A stretch of 64,000 nt of DNA, from contig JANHCV010000012.1 of NCBI GenBank assembly GCA_025594325.1, positions 1,391,091 through 1,455,090 of the forward strand. The letters run 5' to 3'. Made by a program: the position numbers and the translations under genes. Within the stretch, counting starts at the first letter, position 1, and every line of letters begins with the position of its first letter. Below, in pieces: positions 1 to 10,252 of this stretch. Below the pieces are notes generated by a model. That model worked only from the letters and a program-made list of their open reading frames with translations. It was not told the DNA's origin and searched no databases. Source of the DNA: Blastocladiella emersonii ATCC 22665. Lineage: Eukaryota; Blastocladiomycota; Blastocladiomycetes; Blastocladiales; Blastocladiaceae.

Positions 1-113
1 ACCCCTCGCCAAGACTTTGCTTCGCTTGCACTACTCGCTCGTACACCGGCGCGCGGCCTCGATACACACACACAGCTCCTCGCATACATCCCCACCCCTA
101 CACCATCACCAAC

Positions 114-1370
114 ATGACCAAGCTGTCCGCCCTCCTCTGCGTCCTCTTCCTGGCCACGGCCGCCAACAACGCGCTTGCGTATGTGTCCCGCTGCTCGCCT
201 GCGACGCGTCGTCGCGGTTCCCACGCCTCTTCGCGACCTGATGCTAACGCTCGCCCCTCCCCCGACATCCACAGGCTCCCCGTCTACCAGCAGTCGGCCA
301 TCGCGACGACCACGGCCGGCGCCGCGGCCGCCGAGGAGACGATCATCGACTTCCCGAGCGAGACCACGGTGACCGAGACCGAGACGCAGACGGCGACGGT
401 GGTCGAGACCCAGACCGACACGGCGACTGAGACCCAGACGGTGATCGGCTCGACGCCCGTGCCCGACTCGACGACCATGGTCACGCTCATCTCGTCGGCG
501 TCGTCGTCGGCGGTCCCGACCACGACGGCCGTCGACATCCCGACCCCGACGTGGGTCTACACGACGCACGCGCCCTCGACGACGGCCACGCCGACGTACA
601 CGAGCTCGGTCGCGTCCACCACGGTCGTGACGGGCGGCGGCGGCGACGCTGGGTCGACGGTCCCGGCGTACAACTACGGCACGGCCACGTCGGCCGTCGA
701 CTCGACGACCTACACGCAGACGGCGACCTCGACGACGGGCGGCGACGGCGGCGTCGCGTCCGTCACCCAGGACACGACCATCACGCAGACGGCGACGCGG
801 TTCGTCACCAACACGGCCGTGACCACGATCACGTCGTCGTGCGCCCCGACCACCACCACCATCACCGAGACTGAGACGACGGTCGTCCCGACCACGATCG
901 TGTCGACGTCGACGCTTGACGTGACCGCCACCGAGACGGCGACTGTGACCGCGACGGCGACCGTCACCAACACGGCGACCGAGACCTCGACGGCTACCGC
1001 CACCGCGACCGTGACCGCCACCGAGACGGCGACGGCGACCGCGACCCAGGTGTCGACCGCGACGGCGACGGTGACCGTGACCGAGACCCAGACGGCGCAG
1101 GCGACCACGACGGCGACGCGCACCGTGTCGTCGGCGACGGCCGTGACCGTGACGAACCAGGCGACGGCGACCGAGACGACGACGATCAACGTGACGACCA
1201 CCGACAACGTGACGGCGACGCAGACGGCCACGGTGACCTTCACGGCGGCCGAGGTGACGACCATCACGGCGCCCTGCGAGGACGGCACGGCCACGTCGGT
1301 TGGCGTCGTGACCACGACCACGTCGGCGTACCCCGTGACGACGCCCTGCGAGACGACGACCGCGGCCTAA
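114..1370 (+). CDS. Thr-rich secreted protein, paralog A
   Basis: Two exons, 114-178 and 275-1370, give 386 residues. The intron starts GTATGT, has a GCTAAC branch site and ends ACAG; it is 96 nt and open, so an unspliced reading also looks coding. Exon 1 encodes a signal peptide (hydrophobic core LCVLFLATAA) and the intron splits the Ala codon at the predicted cleavage site (ALA). The mature chain is mostly Thr alternating with Ala, Glu, Val or Asn, as in TATETATVTATATV, with only three Cys (SSCAP, APCED, TPCET). No transmembrane or GPI tail is visible. It is probably an extracellular or wall-associated, potentially O-glycosylated protein, and no enzymatic domain is seen. A shorter paralog lies at 13262. 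The promoter is almost entirely outside the window. Confidence 0.8.
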   Translation: MTKLSALLCVLFLATAANNALAYVSRCSPATRRRGSHASSRPDANARPSPDIHRLPVYQQSAIATTTAGAAAAEETIIDFPSETTVTETETQTATVVETQTDTATETQTVIGSTPVPDSTTMVTLISSASSSAVPTTTAVDIPTPTWVYTTHAPSTTATPTYTSSVASTTVVTGGGGDAGSTVPAYNYGTATSAVDSTTYTQTATSTTGGDGGVASVTQDTTITQTATRFVTNTAVTTITSSCAPTTTTITETETTVVPTTIVSTSTLDVTATETATVTATATVTNTATETSTATATATVTATETATATATQVSTATATVTVTETQTAQATTTATRTVSSATAVTVTNQATATETTTINVTTTDNVTATQTATVTFTAAEVTTITAPCEDGTATSVGVVTTTTSAYPVTTPCETTTAA

Positions 1371-2243
1371 GAAGGCGGTGGGCGAGCGGCGAGCTGCAGT
1401 CTCGACCAACCTCCCCGCGCGCGCTGGCGTACGACATCCAAGAAACCAAGAAACCCCCTCCTCATTAGCACTTTTTGATCCACGATCATCTCTACCCTCC
1501 CTCCCTTCTCTCCTCTCCATCGCACTACCCCCCTCTTGCACTTGTCTGATCTTTCCCCCCTATCTTGTGTCTCCTCCTCATCCACGGGCCGGTCATCCCG
1601 CGGACGGACGGTGATATCTTCCTGGCATGCTTCTCTCTCCTCCCCCTCCCCTCATTGGCAATACACATGGTAATCTGCATCATCCACTGCTCGTCTCTCG
1701 TGTCTCTCGGCTTTGCTTGTGCGCGACGGTGGCCTTGGCCATCGTCGCGCTTGAGTTGCGTTCGATGCATCGCGCGTTGCTTGGCTTCCGCTCCCGAGTT
1801 GCTCGCGCCTCGAGCATGATTCTCGTTCTTCGCCGCTGGTCAGCTCATCCTTGAATTGACTTGGTCGCATCGGCCATGGATTGAATGCCGTGAAGCGGTG
1901 GTGCCGCTCGTCGCGTTGGTCGTGGCCACGGCCATGGCCGACTTCGTTCTCGCTCACACGTACGTACGCTCATGTACCGGCGAGCCCGCCGTTCTCGGAC
2001 AAGGTAATGCTTGCGCTCAGCGTCTTTCGCGACCATGGTCGACTTGATGATCTCTCGCTCGCCCGTCAACGTCCATCCTTTGAGCCGCCGACCCGCGGCG
2101 AAGGCGAAGCCTCCGCTCGTCGCCCGGGCCACGGCCACGGCCGACTTGCGTGCGCAGTTCGACCACTCTTCACTCGCCCTTCCACGCCAAGATCTCGACA
2201 GAATCAAGTATATCCTTTGTCCCCTCCCCCACCATCTCGCGCA
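1371..2243. other. Intergenic, no gene seen
   Basis: This holds the 3' region of the Thr-rich gene and the 3' side of NECAP. A pyrimidine-rich stretch near 1485-1560 resembles the stretch 3' of the second Thr-rich gene. A GC-rich segment around 1915-1945 is loosely repeated around 2115-2150. I see no coding sequence with sensible composition and no RNA gene. Confidence 0.5.
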
Positions 2244-3354
2244 TCAGAACTGCACCCACCCAGTCGCCGCCGCCCCGCTAGCACTCGGCGACCCGGCGGC
2301 CTTGGGCGGCGGCGCCGCTGCCGCGGTAAAGTCGGCCCAGTCGTCGCTGCCGCCGCTGTGCCGCTTGCTGGCGGCGGGCGGTGGCGCGGAGAACGCGCCG
2401 AACGGCGAGTCGTCGAAGGCCGCGAAGGATGACGGCGCAGGAGCAGCGGCAGCGAACGCGCCGAACGGTGCACCGGCCGCGGGCGGGGCGGCGAACGGCG
2501 TGAAGTTGGTGCCCGCGGGCGGCGGGGGCGGGAAGAAGCCGGTGTCGGCGCCGCCGGCGGGGAGCGCGGCGGGTGCGGGTGCGGCGGTTGCGGACGTGCC
2601 GCCGAGTTTCTTGGCGAGCTACACACGAGTGACGGATGTCAGCCCACCGAGCTCAGTGAGTACCCGGTCCACGTACGACGCCAATATTGATCTTGATCTG
2701 CTGCCCCTCCTTGAGCCCGAGATCGAGCGGCGGACCCGCGGCCACCGCAGCCGCCGCTGCCGCCGCCCCACCGAGCGCGGCGGCGCCGCCCGTCTCGTAC
2801 TTGACCTGCTTGGCGAAATCCTGCATGGCGACGTTCCAGTCAAACGCGTCGGCGCGCTCGGCGAACCCGAACCCGACCCAGGCGTGGCGCGCGGACGCGC
2901 GGTCCGTGAGTCGGATCACAAAGTACCGCGACGAGTCGAGCACGCGCTCCACGTCCGTGTCCGGGTCGCGCACCAGCGACTCGCCGAACAGCTCGCCCGT
3001 CATGCTGTCCTCGAGCTTCACGACGCACAGCGACCACGGGCCCTCGGGCGCGCTCGGCTTGATCATCTGTTTCGCGAGCGCGGGACCCAGCGCGCGTGAC
3101 GCCGCCGCGGGGCTCGCGTACGTGACGTGCAGCACGCGCAGACGGCCTGACCACGCCTTGGACGTGTCCCAGTCGGCCGCCTTGTACCCCTCGGCGCGCG
3201 TGCGCGGCGGGATCGGGAAGACTTGCGCCTCGCGCTTGACGAGGAGCGTGGCTGCGCGCAGGGGTCGGCGGAGTGATCAGAGCGTGTGCGCGGCGGGCTC
3301 TCAACGCGGCGGCGTACCCTCGAGGGGCGGCGAGTCGGGCGGGAGGGAGGCCAT
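2244..3354 (-). CDS. NECAP: NECAP-family clathrin coat-associated protein
   Basis: Three exons, 3354-3318, 3251-2677 and 2618-2244, give 328 residues. Residues about 13-165 form the NECAP PH-like (PHear) domain: an Arg/Pro-rich opening, then GYKAADWD, WSGRLRV, KLEDSMTGELF, DSSRYFVIR and FDWNVAMQDF, all in family order. The C-terminal half is Ala/Pro/Gly/Phe-rich and disordered, with the AP-2 alpha-ear ligands WADF and a terminal WVQF directly before the stop, as in animal NECAP1. It should act in AP-2 clathrin-mediated endocytosis. Introns are GTACGC...GCAG and GTACGT...GTAG with phases that close exactly. TGCAACG lies 7 nt before the ATG. Confidence 0.9.
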
Positions 3355-3361
3355 GTTGATG

Positions 3362-3368
3362 CGTTGCA
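3362..3368 (-). promoter_or_regulatory. TGCAACG start-proximal motif (NECAP)
   Basis: TGCAACG reads on the minus strand, ending 7 nt before the NECAP ATG. The same heptamer sits before five other start codons in this window and is interpreted as an initiator or 5' UTR element. Confidence 0.45.
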
Positions 3369-3518
3369 GCGGGTGGTTTCAATTTAGGCCGAGCGAGAGC
3401 GATGCATGGAGCGGCGATGCGCTTCGTCGGGGAGAGCGGCGAACGGTGGCGCGGCCGACCTGCACATGAACGACGCGTCTCACAAAGCTCCGTGTGTTGT
3501 ATTACTCCTCCCCGTGAG

Positions 3519-6247
3519 CTATGCCACGTACACGTAGCGGTCGTTCCCGCCCGTCGCGCGCTCAATGTACTGCTTGTCGATGAGGATCTCGATGCACTTC
3601 TTGATGAGCGCGATCGACGGCCGGAACCGCGCCGTGGCCAGGTCGATGACCGACGTGACCAGCTGGTTGTGGTCGACGGTCCGCTGCGACTTCATGATCC
3701 GCACCATGGTCGCCTGCAGGAACAGCTTGCGGTCCTCCTCGACCGCCGCGCGCGTCGCCTCGTCGTCCTCGTCGTCGCCGCCCGCACCCGTCCCGCGCCG
3801 ACCGCTCCGCAGCGCACCGTTGCTCCCGCCACCCGCCGATGCACCGCCCGCTACGCTGTCTGCGAGCGACAGCGTGAGCCGCAGCTTGGCGCGCTTGCTC
3901 GTGAACGCGTCGTTGATGGCGATCGCGCCGCCGTCGGACCCGTCGGCCGCCGCGAGGAGGAGCCCCGCGTCGATGAGCGACTGCACGGTGCGGTCGGCGT
4001 CGTGCTGCGGGCACCCGAGGGCGCCGGCGATCTCGGCGCGAGTCAGCCGGGGCGCATCGTTGAACAGGGCGAGCACCGCGTACTGGTGCAGGGCGACCGA
4101 CACCTCGTACCGCTTGTCGAACCCGTTGAGCCGCACGTCGGCGCGGCACAGGTGCCACATCCAGAACAGCTTGCGGCCGTTGTGCTTGGTCCCGTAGAAG
4201 GCGGTGAACGCGGCGACGCTGGCGGCGATGGGCGCGGGGAGGTGCGGGAGGACGGGTGCCGACGCCTGCGAGATGGGCCAGGTCCCCGCCGTCAGCACCA
4301 TGGCGTGCAGCTCGGGCCCGGCGTGGTCGGGGAACTCGCGGAACTGCGCGGACGTGTCGGCGCTCAGCGTCATGTCCGTGAACATGCGCTGCAGCTTGGA
4401 CGTGTACTCGACGCCGCACGCCATCTTGAGCCGAGTCAGCACCGTGTACTCGAGCTCGTCCGACGTCGAGAGCCGCTGGATCAGCCGCTTGGCGAGCAGC
4501 CGAGCGTAAACCTTTTGGAACACGTCCTTGTCGTCGATGTACGCGAACAGGACCATGACCTGCACCAGGGCGCGCTCCACCTCGGCGTCCGACTGCTTGC
4601 TCGACTTTTTCATCAGCCAGTCCACGTACTGCGCAATCTGCTTGGGCGAGTTGACCGCGTCGCTGTCGTTGATCACGGACCGGTACGCCTTGTCGAGCGA
4701 CGCCACGAACTTGGGGTCGTTCTTGAACAGCGCCTGGATCTCCGACGTCCGCGTCGCGTGCAGGTCGCCGAGCGATGCGACGAGCGTGCGCGGGTCCTGT
4801 TCACGGGGGTCAGGTTAGCGCACGCCGCGGGTGTCGAGTAAGTACGCCGATCACGTACGGGCGACAGCAGCTTGCGGCCCTCCTCGCCGACAAACGCCTC
4901 GTAGACCTGCGTCAGGAGCGTGATGCCGTTCGGGATCTGCGACAGGAGCGAGTACGCGAGCTCGAGGTCTATAGACGGTGTGGCGGTGAGCGACCGGGTC
5001 GAGCTCGCAGCGTCGTGGGAGCAGAAGGTACCCTCGCGGCGCGTGTGCACCAGCATGTCCTTGAAGCTGAAGCAGATCTTGTCCTTGTGCGCGTCAATAT
5101 ACTGCGCGTTGCACTCGAACAGGACCTATGTGCTCCCGGAGTGAGTACTCGGAGAGGAGAGGTGACTCGGCAAGTTGGCGTACCTTCTCGACCGAGCTCG
5201 GGTGCAGGTACCTCGCCGCGCGCGACTGCTCCTGCTTCAGCCGGTCGTCGGCCTACACCACCACGCGCGGGTCAGCTACCAAGCGCACAGGCGCAGCAGC
5301 GGGCAACGCACCATGCGCATGAACTCGGACACGCTGAGGTCTCGTGCGTAGCGGCGGCTCTCGGTCTCGTAGTACTTGCGCGACTCGGCGATGAACACCG
5401 ACTCGTAGTCGTAGAGGTACAGCGACATGGACTGCGAGACGCGGGCCTGCAGGGTGACGAGCGACAGGGCGAGCGCCTTGCACGCCTCGTGCGGGCCGAG
5501 CACGCCCTCGCGGTCGCCGCGCACCACGTCGGCCACGGACCCGATCAGGTCCTTGCGCAGCTTGCGGAACACGTTGTCCTTCCACAGCACAAAGGCGAGC
5601 TACACGCACGGTGGTAACGGGTGAGGTGCGGCGGTCGGCGCACCGGCGCGCGCGAGGTGAGGAGAAGCGTACGCTCTCGACGGACTGGCGCTTGTACACG
5701 CTGTCGCGAACGAGCGGGCGGCGCTCCTGGTGCGCGCGCATCGCGACGCTCATGTTGGCGCCGCGCAGCGGGGTGCAGATGGACCGGTTGAGCACGTCGC
5801 ACACGATGTTGAGCGTCTGCGTCGCGAACAGGTAGATTTCCCACTCGGCCGCGTACGTCTGCAGCGCGTGGTCGCTGGCGTGGACGCGCTACACGCAATG
5901 GGACCGTCGTCGTGTCAGGCGCGCCAGTGACTGCCGGAGTGAGCGAGCGAGCGCACCTTGGCAATCTCCTGCGTGTGCCGCGCGAGGTAGTCGGCGAGGC
6001 GCAGGAACAGGTCCTCGGCCATGGGCTTGGGCCGCGTGTTGCACATCTGGTACACCGACCTGGAGGTCCCGCGGAAACGTCAGCGTGCGCGCCCGTCACG
6101 CGGTAGCCGAAAACCATACTCGTAGAGGTCCATGCCGCCGACGACGGCGCCCGGGTCGCTCGGGGTGCACGAGAAGAGCTGGTCGACGACCCGGATGAAC
6201 CCGGTGAAGACGGCCTCAAAGTCGATTCGTTTGCGGCCGAGTGACAT
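3519..6247 (-). CDS. CUL1: Cullin-1, SCF ubiquitin ligase scaffold
   Basis: Eight exons: 6247-6120, 6059-5957, 5888-5673, 5599-5312, 5252-5184, 5125-5032, 4968-4859 and 4796-3519, giving 761 residues (human CUL1 is 776). The N-terminal cullin repeats read as LYESVYQMCNT, WKDNVF and YYETESRRYA. The cullin-homology region has DKDVFQKVYARLLAKRL and YTSKLQRMFTDM, which are closest to CUL1 rather than CUL3 or CUL4. The C-terminal winged helix has VRIMK, whose Lys is the neddylation site, and ends with the typical Tyr-Val-Ala. A Gly/Ser-rich insert (about residues 620-650) precedes the neddylation domain. It scaffolds Skp1/F-box modules and Rbx1. Each exon junction was checked for phase. Confidence 0.93.
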
Positions 6248-6262
6248 GGTTTGGTGATGATA

Positions 6263-6269
6263 CGTTGCA
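6263..6269 (-). promoter_or_regulatory. TGCAACG start-proximal motif (CUL1)
   Basis: Heptamer on the minus strand, 15 nt before the cullin-1 ATG. The rest of 6248-6601 is intergenic and shows no coding features. Confidence 0.4.
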
Positions 6270-6601
6270 GCGAGTCGGTGCGCTTGATCGGCGGTTGGAG
6301 CGGCCGGCCGAGGAGAAGTGGCGGTCGGGTCAGCCAGCGCGCGGCCACGGCGGCGCGTCGACGCGCGACTCGAGCGGTGCTCACCGCCACCTGACTCGCT
6401 CGGATCACGGCTCAGAACTAGCGACTCGCAAAGCACCAGCAGCAGAAGGGATGCAGAAAACGGGTTACATGCGCGTTTGAATGTACTGTATTTCAACCAG
6501 TCGAGTCGATCAAGCAGGAGGCAGAAGAGGAGATGGCGGCGGCATCGGAGAGATCATATTCACACCAGCGCTATCGCCACAAACCCCAACCACACAGAGC
6601 C

Positions 6602-7159
6602 TTACTCGCCGCGGCGGAGGGCAGCCTTGGCCTTGATGACGGCGGTCTTCTTGGTCAGCTTCTTGGACTTGGGGGCCTTGGCGGCAACCTCCTGCGAGCC
6701 GGCCTCGGCCACGATCAGCTCGACGTGGCAGGGGTGCGACTGGTAGGGGTTGATGCGGCCGTGGGCGCGGTAGGTGCGGCGGCGCATCTTGGGGGCCTGC
6801 TGGACCTGGATGTGCTTGATGACGAGCTTCTCGGCGTCGAGCTCCTTGGCCTTGGCGTTGGCCTCGGCGTTCTGGAGCAGGTCGAGCAGGAACTCGGCCG
6901 ACTTGACGGGCCAGCGGGCCTGCGTGGTGTTCCACTCCTTGGCCTGGGCGGTACGGCCGACACCACCGTTGAAGCGGCGGAAGGGCACGGCGCGCTTGTG
7001 GGCCTTGACGTCCTCGAGGAACTGCACGGCCTTGTGCAGCTGCATGCCCGAGATGGTGGCAGCGGCCTCGCGCGTGTTCTTGAACGAGACGCGGAGGTAC
7101 TCGCCGCGGGCCTTGGCGGTCTTGGCCTCGTTGGAGGGGGTAGCCGAGTAACGAACCAT
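6602..7159 (-). CDS. RPL17: 60S ribosomal protein uL22 (L17)
   Basis: Single exon, 185 residues, matching the usual 184 of yeast L17. The start [13 protein letters not shown] fits the family; upstream in-frame codons are not conserved. Diagnostic blocks are [36 protein letters not shown] and [17 protein letters not shown], followed by a Lys-rich tail. It lines the nascent peptide exit tunnel of the large subunit. It is transcribed toward cullin-1 in tandem. Confidence 0.97.
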   Translation of the reverse strand: MVRYSATPSNEAKTAKARGEYLRVSFKNTREAAATISGMQLHKAVQFLEDVKAHKRAVPFRRFNGGVGRTAQAKEWNTTQARWPVKSAEFLLDLLQNAEANAKAKELDAEKLVIKHIQVQQAPKMRRRTYRAHGRINPYQSHPCHVELIVAEAGSQEVAAKAPKSKKLTKKTAVIKAKAALRRGE

Positions 7160-8111
7160 ATTGACAACTATGGACCTGCGGGGAGACGCACAGCGGGGGC
7201 TCGTCAGCGTCAAGTTCATGGATCAGAGGTTCGGCGTGCACGCCGGCCGTCGGTCGGTCGTCTGCACCACCACACGCATCGCACAGCCACCCACTCGTCG
7301 TGCGCCAAAAAAAAACGCCATCCGGCGTCGTCGTCGTCGTAAATCCATCCGACGTCGTTTCGGCAGCCGTCTGCGTCCCGTGTCGAAAATCGAACGAACA
7401 GCGTTTGGTTCATCAGGGTCACACGGTCGACAGGGTCACGCCGCAGGTGCTCCGCTGAGCGCAGCCCGCGCAGCGTGGACAGTGACGGTGACCACAGCCC
7501 GTACTTTCCGCAGGGCGAGGTCGACGTAACGGTTGCCGGGACGGCGTGACAGGTCCAGCGCGCAAAAAATCCGTGCACAAAACGGGCGCGGAAGGTGCGC
7601 GGGAGCGGCGAAACGGCGAGGCGGCGCGTGGCGAGGCGGGATGGATGGACGTGATCACCCGCGCGGCGGGGTGGCCTGGAGGCGGGACGGCGTTGATGCA
7701 TGGCTCCGCTGGGCGAGCGGGCGGCGACAGCGATTCATGGCGTTGGCGGCAGCGATTCATGGGTGGTGGCGGTGACGGCGGCGACGGCGGCGTGCTTGCA
7801 GCGAATTTTTCGACGCACTTACCGTGCCGTGTAGGTGAGAAGGAGCGGGGAACGTCGCTCGTCGGCCCGTTCACCGAGGCGGCCCAGCCGCGAGGCGCCG
7901 TGTGGCGCGGCCGTGTGGCGCTCAGCGTCGAGAGGCCCTTGGGAGTGAGGCATGTGGCCCCACCTGAGCCAACTCAACAAGCCGCCCCGTTCGCTGCTGC
8001 GACGCATCCGCCCTCCCGACCTTCGAGGCCCGCAGAACACTCAGAGATCAGGCCGCTTCGTTACGCATCGCGCACACGCCGCTCGCCGCGCTGTACTCTA
8101 CGCATCGACTC
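7160..8111. other. Divergent promoter region of RPL17 and ZNF277
   Basis: About 950 bp separates two divergent starts. It contains an A9 run near 7308-7316 followed by GTC repeats, and GGCGGC-rich sequence around 7760-7790. Open frames here are arginine-rich and look like GC artefacts. No gene or RNA is recognised. Confidence 0.5.
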
Positions 8112-10148
8112 ATGCCCAACGCCACCACGCAGACCCAGGGCGCCCAGGCCCCGAGGGTCATCACGCCCTCGGCGAGCGCCACCGCTGCTCCCGCCGCTGC
8201 CCCCGCTACTGCTGCTGCGTCCCCGGTCCCCGCTGCCTCTGGCCTGCGCGCTCCCGCCGGCCCGCGCACCCGCACCGTCTCGGGCACCTCGGTCCACTCG
8301 AACCACTCGTACCGCAGCAACCGCACCTCGGGCAGCGCCCGGCGCGGCGGCCGCGGCGGCCACCACCATCACCACCACCACCACCACCATGGCCACCACC
8401 ACCACGATGACGACGAGGACGGCTACGGCTCCGACACGTCCATCTCGACCGTGTCGACCCTGACCTTCGAGCTGTCCAACACGTACATCCTGCCCGAGCC
8501 GTTCCTCGTCTTCTGCCCCTTCGACTGCGAGGACCAGACCCCGTACGCGTCGGTCCACCCGCTGCTCGACCACCTGCTGTCGCACCACGGCATCAAGATC
8601 GCCGACGTCGGCGTCGTGGCCGGCGTCATGACGACGTACCTCGACGAGTGGGCCCGCCGCATCCACAGCGACGCCGAGCTCAAGGCCGCCCTCGACGCCT
8701 TTGCCGAGACCCAGGCGGCTGCCGCCGCCGCCGCCGCGGCTGCCGCGCCCGTCGTCGTCCCCGAGCCCGTGGCCGCCCCCGTGTCGTACGCGGCCGCCGC
8801 GTCCATGCCCCCGCCGGCCTCGCTCCTGTCGGCGCAGCTCGGCCCCAACGGCTCTGCGTCGTCGTCGCACGGCCACCACCGCGCCATCGCCATCACGTTC
8901 GGCGTGCCGCAGGACACGTGGGACCGCGACCTGCGCGCGGCGCTGACCAAGGCCAAGCTAACCGAGGTGCTCAAGCTGCAGGACAAGGAGCGCCAGACCG
9001 AGGCGCACAACCCGCGCAAGTGCCTGTTCTGCAAGAAGGTGGCCGAGAACCGCACCGCCCTGTTCCGCCACATGTTCGCCGAGCACTCGTTCAACATTGG
9101 CCTGCCCGATAACCTCGTCTACGTGTCGCACTTCCTCGACCTGCTGTCCGAGAAGCTCGCCAAGCTGCAGTGCCTGTACTGCGAGCGCACCTTCAAGTCG
9201 TCGGCGGTCCTGCGCAAGCACATGCGCAAGAAGCGCCACTTCCGCATCTCGCCGCGCAACCACGAGTACGACCGCTTCTACATTGTCAACTACCTCGAGC
9301 CCGGCAAGAACTGGGAGACCCTCACCAACGCGGAAAAGTATTTCGAGTCGGACGACGAGAACGCCGACCGCCGCTCCGTCTACTCCAACGCCCTGACCGG
9401 CACCTCGTTCCCCGCCAACGGGTCGGTCCGCTCGCACCAGTCCTTCATGACCTCGGCGCTCGGCGAGGACGAGGACGACGCCGGGTGGTCCGACTGGGCC
9501 GACGACGACGACGAGACGGCCGCCGCCGCCCGCGACGCGTGCCCGTGCCTGTTCTGCGACCACGTCGGCGCCGGCGCCGAGGCGTGCGTCGGCCACATGG
9601 CCGCCGAGCACGCGTTCGACCTCCCCGCCGTCACCAAGGACATGGGCCTGTCGCTGTACCAGACCATTGTCCTCATCAACTACCTGCGCAAGGCCGCGCT
9701 TGTCCCGCGCTGCCCGCGCCCCGGGTGCACCGCCGCCATCGCCGACCTGCCCGCGCTCGCCAAGCACGTCGCCGCCCATAAGTGCCTGACCAAGCTCCCG
9801 CGCCCCGCGCCCGAGGCCAAGATGGACGTGTCCGTCAACCTCGCCGGCACCAACACGTTCGGCGATGAGCACGCGCTCCGCCAGGTCGCCGCCGAGCTCC
9901 GCGGGTCCCTCGCGGCCGCCGTGAGCGAGGGCGCCGACGCCGAGTCGACCGAGGACCTGCCCGCACAGTGGGACAAGGTCGGCGACACGGTCGTCACGCT
10001 GTCGGGCATGGAGGGCAAGCCCGAGGACTCGTTCTGGAACGACCCGCAGTACCTCTTCCCGACGCTCGACGGCGACCCGCTGCTGTCGTACGGCGTCGAC
10101 CACGACGACGACGAGGACTGGGACACGGAGCCGCAGTTCATGTTCTGA
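8112..10148 (+). CDS. ZNF277: C2H2 zinc finger protein, ZNF277 family
   Basis: Single exon, 678 residues. The N-terminus (1-115) is Ala/Pro-rich, with ten consecutive His and a second His run at about 84-98. A CPFDCEDQ finger-like module follows. Then come fingers CLFCKK...HMFAEH with SFNIGLPDNLVYV, CLYCERTF...HMRKKRH with NHEYDRFYIVNYLEPGK, a WSDW acidic linker, CLFCDH...HMAAEH and a final CPRPGC...H module. This order and the linker phrases match animal and fungal ZNF277, a nuclear protein linked in animals to Polycomb and to RPS2 chaperoning. The length exceeds human ZNF277 (about 450) because of low-complexity inserts. It is convergent with IFT70, about 105 bp apart. Confidence 0.85.
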   Translation: MPNATTQTQGAQAPRVITPSASATAAPAAAPATAAASPVPAASGLRAPAGPRTRTVSGTSVHSNHSYRSNRTSGSARRGGRGGHHHHHHHHHHGHHHHDDDEDGYGSDTSISTVSTLTFELSNTYILPEPFLVFCPFDCEDQTPYASVHPLLDHLLSHHGIKIADVGVVAGVMTTYLDEWARRIHSDAELKAALDAFAETQAAAAAAAAAAAPVVVPEPVAAPVSYAAAASMPPPASLLSAQLGPNGSASSSHGHHRAIAITFGVPQDTWDRDLRAALTKAKLTEVLKLQDKERQTEAHNPRKCLFCKKVAENRTALFRHMFAEHSFNIGLPDNLVYVSHFLDLLSEKLAKLQCLYCERTFKSSAVLRKHMRKKRHFRISPRNHEYDRFYIVNYLEPGKNWETLTNAEKYFESDDENADRRSVYSNALTGTSFPANGSVRSHQSFMTSALGEDEDDAGWSDWADDDDETAAAARDACPCLFCDHVGAGAEACVGHMAAEHAFDLPAVTKDMGLSLYQTIVLINYLRKAALVPRCPRPGCTAAIADLPALAKHVAAHKCLTKLPRPAPEAKMDVSVNLAGTNTFGDEHALRQVAAELRGSLAAAVSEGADAESTEDLPAQWDKVGDTVVTLSGMEGKPEDSFWNDPQYLFPTLDGDPLLSYGVDHDDDEDWDTEPQFMF

Positions 10149-10252
10149 TCGTCTCGCGTTCGCGAGGTCGGTTCTCGTACAAGCACCACCGCCAATGTCT
10201 AGCTCAAGTCCAAAATAAATAGTTGCAGTCCGTTTTTGTTCATCATCGTCCA

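Noticed and set aside
710-1321. Antisense Val-rich open frame across Thr-rich gene A
   Set aside because: Mirror of Thr codons (ACN read backwards gives Val and similar). The same artefact occurs at 13439-14158 opposite gene B. No start context or domain.
2011-3099. Plus-strand open frame opposite NECAP
   Set aside because: Ala/Gly/Arg-rich shadow; NECAP on the minus strand is supported by domain and terminal WVQF.
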